Assembly: GCA_012837765.1 (NCBI GenBank)
Contig: DUQO01000062.1
Coordinates: forward strand, 1-33,893
Length of the DNA: 33,893 bases
Source of the DNA: Mollicutes bacterium
GTDB taxonomy: Bacteria > Bacillota_I > Bacilli_A > RF39 > UBA660
Direction: 5' to 3'
Shown: piece after piece, positions 30,146 through 33,893 of the stretch
Layout: each line of letters starts with the position of its first letter
Position numbering within the stretch: the first letter of the stretch is position 1
Made by a program: the position numbers and the translations under genes
The notes under the pieces: generated by a model
Seen by the model: the letters and a program-made list of their open reading frames with translations, nothing else
The model's database searches: none
What the model was told of the DNA's origin: nothing

Positions 30146-32528
30146 GTTTTTCACCTCCTAAAAAGTCAATATTCTTTTGTTCTTTCAAATCGACGATATT
30201 TTGATCTTGCACATAACACAAATCACGTAATTTACAATATACACAAGATACATTTTTACCATTTATTCGTTTTGGATTAACGTAAAAATTACCCTTTATT
30301 ATATTAGTAGAAGCATGTTTAATATTTTTTTCAATCAATTTAATTAAGTTGTTCATTTGATTTTTATTTAAAAGTTTAGAGTAAGCTGCAAAACCATTTT
30401 TAGTAAGTTTTAGTCCTTTTATAAAACGACTATCAGCATAACTTTTATCAAAAGTACTAATGACATTTTCATCATCAATTGTATAACCAATCAATTTAAA
30501 AGCTTCCTTTTTTCTTGTATTGTAGTCTTTTTTAGAATCATAATTAATTTCATTATGCAAAATCTCTTGAAGATAGAAACCAACAAAAACAGGATCCTTT
30601 ATTTTTTTATAATTACTAATTAAATATAAATATATTGGTAATTGCATATTAAGACCATGTATGACATTATTAAGTTTAATCTCAGTTCTACCTGTTTTAT
30701 AATCTATTACAGCTACCTTTGGTTTATCGTCATCATTATACATAATCTTATCTATTACACCACTAAAAGTAACATCAATTTCATTAGGCAAATTAACATA
30801 TATTCTTTCTTCATATAGAGCTTTATCAAATGTAGATAATTCATTTTGCTTATTTATCACATCAATTACAAATTTTAATTCATCATGCAATTTATTTAAG
30901 AAAAACTTTTCTTTATTAGATAAAGTTAAATCTTTTAGATATGATGACCAGGTACTTTCAAAATCAAAATCCTTTAAAAACGCTTTAGATAAAACATAAT
31001 GAAACAAGTTACCTATTGTAAGATAAAAAGAATCTTCAATGCTTTTTAATTTCATAACATGATTTATATAATATTTAAAAGCACATTCAAAATAATCATT
31101 CAACGACGAATATGATAATTTTAGTTTAGGACTTAAATAATTTAACATCTTTTTACTATCAACACTTTTAAATTGGTTATCATATACTTTGTAATTAATA
31201 TCCTCATAATTGTGATACATTAAATCAATCTTATCATCTAATTCATTATACTTATCTAGCATATCTAATTTTTGGGATAACAATAACTTATCATAAATTG
31301 TTGAATATGAAATATTAGAATTGATAGAATAATTTTTAATAACATTTAGATTTAAAAAATCTATTAAACTTGATGGATAATATTCTTCACCTGATGCTTT
31401 TAATTTGTATGTTATAACAGCATTATTTAAACCTTTAATAACATTACTACATATTGTTTTTTCAATCTTGTTTTTTAAAGAAGTTGTCTCAATACCTATT
31501 TCACTTTTTAAATCATCAGTAATGTAGTCAACATCTTGATAAACAATTGGCATTGCCCCTTGATTAAAGTTCATGACAAAAACATAGTTATCAGGTGAAA
31601 TAACATTATCTTTTAAATTTATTATTTCTACTGCGTTATCTAATTTAGGGTTATTTACAAAGTTATTTTTAAATTCATAAATTATCATATCTTTAATATT
31701 TTGAAGACCTACAAACTTATTACAAATATTTATAATTTTATTATAAATATTCATGTTATCTGTTTCATATAAATCATACATTTTTGATAATTCATCTAAA
31801 CTAATTTGTAAGTCATTATTTTTTGTAAACAATTCGATAAAAGACAAACCAATTTCTGTAGAATATATACTTATATTGTTATTAAAATGGACTGGAATAT
31901 TATAAAATGAGAATATTCTATCTATTAAAGTAACATAATTATCTGATACATTACCTATCTTTATATTGTTAATTTCTACTCCCCTATCTATTAAGGTGCA
32001 AATAGAATGAGCTACAAAAGAGATTTCATCTTCAATTTCATTAAATTCATACACTGGAATATCAAGATTACTATAAGGCTTTTTTTCTATTATTTCTACT
32101 TTAGTATGTAATGAAATCTTATCTAATAATTTACTAAATAATTTATCAATATAATCATATCCATAAACAATAGCTTTCTTATTCTTAATACTATTTAAAA
32201 AGATATCATCTGTAGTAAGTAAGTGATTATTTATCAATTCTTTTTTCATCTTTACTAAATCATTTAATTTAGAAGATTTATATTTTATATCATCAACATA
32301 ATACATGTTATCTAAATACATTTTACATATATCTATTTTGTATTGATATTTCATCATAAGATAATGAATTGCTTTTTCATCATAATCAAATAAAATTTTC
32401 TTTTTAATATCTTCTTTAGTATAAATTTTTATATCACTTAATTTTTTTATGTTTTTTAGCATTTGTTTTTTTATACTATGAGGCATTATAAAAATAACTT
32501 GTTCATTTAAATATTTATTTATATCCAC
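30138..32528 (-). CDS. addB: AddB nuclease subunit, short form
   Basis: 796 residues, against about 1166 in B. subtilis. AddB scans for Chi-like sites and cuts the second strand. The C-terminal nuclease is clear: KLSYSSLNDYFECAFKYYI, then VTFSGVIDKIMYNDDDKPKV and AVIDYKTGRTE (catalytic Asp and Asp-x-Lys). The iron-sulfur cysteines are C482, C762, C765 and C771. The N-terminal half is compressed: no Walker A motif is visible (the start is MDINKYLNEQVIFIMPHSIK), so the inactive helicase region is reduced. The start codon is GTG (32528) with GGTGAT five bases upstream. The stop overlaps the addA start region, so addB-addA-hypothetical is one operon. Confidence 0.9.
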   Translation of the reverse strand: MDINKYLNEQVIFIMPHSIKKQMLKNIKKLSDIKIYTKEDIKKKILFDYDEKAIHYLMMKYQYKIDICKMYLDNMYYVDDIKYKSSKLNDLVKMKKELINNHLLTTDDIFLNSIKNKKAIVYGYDYIDKLFSKLLDKISLHTKVEIIEKKPYSNLDIPVYEFNEIEDEISFVAHSICTLIDRGVEINNIKIGNVSDNYVTLIDRIFSFYNIPVHFNNNISIYSTEIGLSFIELFTKNNDLQISLDELSKMYDLYETDNMNIYNKIINICNKFVGLQNIKDMIIYEFKNNFVNNPKLDNAVEIINLKDNVISPDNYVFVMNFNQGAMPIVYQDVDYITDDLKSEIGIETTSLKNKIEKTICSNVIKGLNNAVITYKLKASGEEYYPSSLIDFLNLNVIKNYSINSNISYSTIYDKLLLSQKLDMLDKYNELDDKIDLMYHNYEDINYKVYDNQFKSVDSKKMLNYLSPKLKLSYSSLNDYFECAFKYYINHVMKLKSIEDSFYLTIGNLFHYVLSKAFLKDFDFESTWSSYLKDLTLSNKEKFFLNKLHDELKFVIDVINKQNELSTFDKALYEERIYVNLPNEIDVTFSGVIDKIMYNDDDKPKVAVIDYKTGRTEIKLNNVIHGLNMQLPIYLYLISNYKKIKDPVFVGFYLQEILHNEINYDSKKDYNTRKKEAFKLIGYTIDDENVISTFDKSYADSRFIKGLKLTKNGFAAYSKLLNKNQMNNLIKLIEKNIKHASTNIIKGNFYVNPKRINGKNVSCVYCKLRDLCYVQDQNIVDLKEQKNIDFLGGEKHD

Positions 32529-32597
32529 AGTACATCACCATCTTTATTATATCATGATATGGTAAAAGACCGTTTTAAAAATCGTATTACTTTAAAC

Positions 32598-32620
32598 AAA
32601 AAAGAGCCAGAGCTCTTTTA
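32598..32620 (-). terminator. Terminator after DUF1292 gene
   Basis: On the minus strand AAAAGAGC (32619-32612), a four-base loop and GCTCTTTTTT (32607-32598), followed by GTTT. It lies just beyond the DUF1292 gene and before the addB start region. Confidence 0.85.
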
Positions 32621-32641
32621 AACATTCAGAAACATATAATT

Positions 32642-32965
32642 TTATTCTTCGTTTAAATATAATTCTTTCTCAACAATTGGAATTAATTCTTCCATCATTT
32701 CTTCATCAATTTCATTGTACACTTCATTACCTTGTTCATCTTTAGCTAATTCAAAAATATAAATATTACCTCCACAATCATCATCTTCATGACAACCACA
32801 TTCACAGTCTTCTTCGCATTCCTCATCAAAATCGCATTCACATGAATCACCTTCATAAAGAACCGCATATTTTTTATCTTTGTACTCTATTTCCTTAATT
32901 ACTGCTAACTCAAATTCTTCTCCATTTTCATCTACAACAGTTGCTGTTTTTATTTCTTTTTCCAT
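32642..32965 (-). CDS. DUF1292 family protein with Cys-rich insertion
   Basis: 107 residues, very acidic. DUF1292 (YrzB-like) proteins are small, widespread in Bacillota and of unknown function. The family outline is visible: TATVVDENGEEFELAVIKEI, KYAVLYEG, then NIYIFELAKDEQGNEVYNEI and DEEMMEELIPIVEKEL. Between the strands lies an insertion (about 41-66) with C42, C44, C50, C54, C56, C58, H59 and C64 among Glu and Asp. This is dense enough to bind metal such as zinc or an iron-sulfur cluster and is not usual in the family as I know it. AAGGAGG lies just upstream of the ATG. It is flanked by its own terminator and a weak upstream -10 (TATACT). Confidence 0.85.
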   Translation of the reverse strand: MEKEIKTATVVDENGEEFELAVIKEIEYKDKKYAVLYEGDSCECDFDEECEEDCECGCHEDDDCGGNIYIFELAKDEQGNEVYNEIDEEMMEELIPIVEKELYLNEE

Positions 32966-33300
32966 ATTATCCTCCTTATTTTAAGTATAACATAATAAAA
33001 TTATTTTTCATATCCTTTTCTTTTAGATTTTGAATTATTTTAAAAGTTTTTTATTATATAGATCTTATTTTTTAAAAGCATACTCTACATCTTTTATTCT
33101 ATGTCTTCAGTTCACACATATCTTACTTTTCTTAATCTATTCTTTACACTTAAATTGCCATTATTAGTAATGAGCGCTTCTTTAAATACAAATAGTATTA
33201 TTGATTATTAAATATACTTTTTATTATTTCATCACCTATTAAATTATGTGGTTAGTTATAATTTTTTATTCAAAGGAATATACTTTATTGGGTGATTATA
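32966..33300. other. Gene-free A+T-rich stretch
   Basis: About 335 bases between the divergent DUF1292 and YrzE-like genes. It must hold their promoters (a possible TATACT -10 for the leftward gene near 32985) but shows no convincing open frame, repeat or RNA structure. Confidence 0.6.
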
Positions 33301-33660
33301 ATGAAAATGTTTTTAAAAGGATTGATATTTACAAGTGTCGGGCTTTTAGGTTTAACTTTAATTCTTACTGTTCTTCACTATTTTAATTTAATTAATGATA
33401 AAGCTGTTGAAGTAATTAAACTTATTATTTCAATAACATCTATTAGTGTTGGAGGTTTTGTAGTTGGTGCATCATGCGAAAAAAAAGGTTGGCTTAGTGG
33501 TTTAAAATTTGCTTTTATAATAATATTAATTTTTGTCCTTTTCACCTTCATATTTCGTATTGGTTTTAATTTTAAAACATTTATTTATTACTTAATCATT
33601 ATTGCATCTTCAACAATTGGAAGTATGATAGGAATAAGCACAAAAATTAATGAAAAATAG
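33301..33660 (+). CDS. TIGR04086 family membrane protein (YrzE-like)
   Basis: 119 residues with four membrane helices: MKMFLKGLIFTSVGLLGLTL, VIKLIISITSISVGGFVVGA, FAFIIILIFVLFTFIFRIGF and YYLIIIASSTIGSMIGISTK. The loop ASCEKKGWLSGLKFA, with the Gly-Trp-Leu-Gly/Ser-Gly turn, is characteristic of the TIGR04086/YrzE family, whose function is unknown. In B. subtilis yrzE lies near spoVB, consistent with the region's conserved order. The ATG at 33301 is chosen because GGTGAT lies four bases upstream; a GTG at 33292 would overlap the ribosome binding site. It is followed at once by a bidirectional terminator. Confidence 0.85.
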   Translation: MKMFLKGLIFTSVGLLGLTLILTVLHYFNLINDKAVEVIKLIISITSISVGGFVVGASCEKKGWLSGLKFAFIIILIFVLFTFIFRIGFNFKTFIYYLIIIASSTIGSMIGISTKINEK

Positions 33661-33661
33661 T

Positions 33662-33692
33662 AAAACTCCAATTCAATGAATTGGAGTTTTTT
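33662..33692. terminator. Bidirectional terminator between convergent genes
   Basis: AAAACTCCAATTCA (33662-33675) and TGAATTGGAGTTTT (33677-33690) form a long stem with T runs on both strands. It serves the YrzE-like gene from the left and the Cys-rich gene from the right. Confidence 0.9.
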
Positions 33693-33726
33693 AAACATCT
33701 TTTATAATAACAATATATTATTTCTA

Positions 33727-33893
33727 TTACTGATTAGCTGCTCTATAACATTTCAAACTACTGCCTGAGCCGCTATAATTACTCCAACCAGATGAGCAAT
33801 AGTAATAAGTATAATATCCACTTGTACATGTTGAATATGCAAAGCTACCGGTTGCTGTGCAACTTCCTCCACTAACTGTATCTGGTTTATTAT
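33727..33893 (-). CDS. C-terminal end of a Cys/Ser/Tyr-rich protein, cut by window edge
   Basis: The last 54 codons of a leftward gene ending at TAA 33729-33727. The sequence is low in charge and rich in Ser, Gly, Tyr, Thr and Cys (SGGSCTATGSFAYSTCTSGY, YCSSGWSNYSGSGSSLKCYR, ending AANQ). Four regularly spaced Cys in a Gly/Ser/Tyr background suggest an extracellular, disulfide-linked, repeat-type surface protein. Start, signal peptide and family lie outside the window, so the full role is unknown. Confidence 0.7.
   Translation of the reverse strand, partial: NKPDTVSGGSCTATGSFAYSTCTSGYYTYYYCSSGWSNYSGSGSSLKCYRAANQ

Noticed and set aside
1-33893. CRISPR array in the window
   Set aside because: No run of regularly spaced direct repeats was seen; the array is expected left of position 1.

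Overview
The window is a strongly A+T-rich chromosomal segment from a low-GC member of the Bacillota (Bacilli-like). TGA acts as a real stop (ends of cas2, the long rel gene and the spoVB-like gene), so the standard bacterial code applies and not the Mycoplasma code. Gene order from aspS to yrzE follows the Bacillus subtilis aspS-hisS-dtd-rel-secDF-comN-spoVB neighbourhood, which identifies this as conserved core chromosome with accessory material attached. Many genes are shorter than their Bacillus counterparts (AddA, AddB, SpoVB-like), and degenerate prepilin-type genes are interspersed. This suggests a streamlined host-associated or gut lineage, but genus cannot be told from the sequence.

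Region 1 (1-5,700) is a type II-A CRISPR-Cas operon read leftwards: cas9, cas1, cas2 and the first 70 codons of csn2. Its array must lie beyond the left edge. A tracrRNA gene with a near-consensus promoter is encoded divergently, directly upstream of cas9. The likely operon promoter lies behind it, so the cas mRNA leader would be antisense to the whole tracrRNA. Region 2 (5,740-9,250) holds a Nudix gene broken by a stop codon, a TtcA-family tRNA thiolase and two unknown genes, the first possibly a PBECR4-like nuclease. Region 3 (9,250-16,720) mixes core translation genes with surface genes: a T-box-controlled hisS-aspS pair with an archaeal-type AspRS, a 603-residue membrane-anchored two-module protein, a two-lesion prepilin/FGE-like pseudogene and a small prepilin-like gene. 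Region 4 (16,720-24,640) is secDF-rel-dtd-AI-2E transporter, preceded by comN and a small membrane protein, with a divergent spoVB-like flippase. Region 5 (24,640-33,893) holds tRNA-Asn, a second short Rel homologue, a hypothetical gene, addAB, a Cys-rich DUF1292 protein, a yrzE-like gene and the tail of a Cys-rich secreted-type protein.

The most striking result concerns the two Rel homologues. The long one (719 aa) keeps its (p)ppGpp synthetase residues but has lost the hydrolase signature (D78E, E81D, D82Y in RelSeq numbering). The short one (491 aa) keeps a complete hydrolase site, has Gln in place of the catalytic synthetase Glu, and lacks the C-terminal zinc-finger and ACT/RRM domains. 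This looks like a RelA/SpoT-style division of labour arisen separately in a Bacillota lineage. Three genes or gene fragments carry nonsense or frameshift lesions that are either real decay or assembly error.
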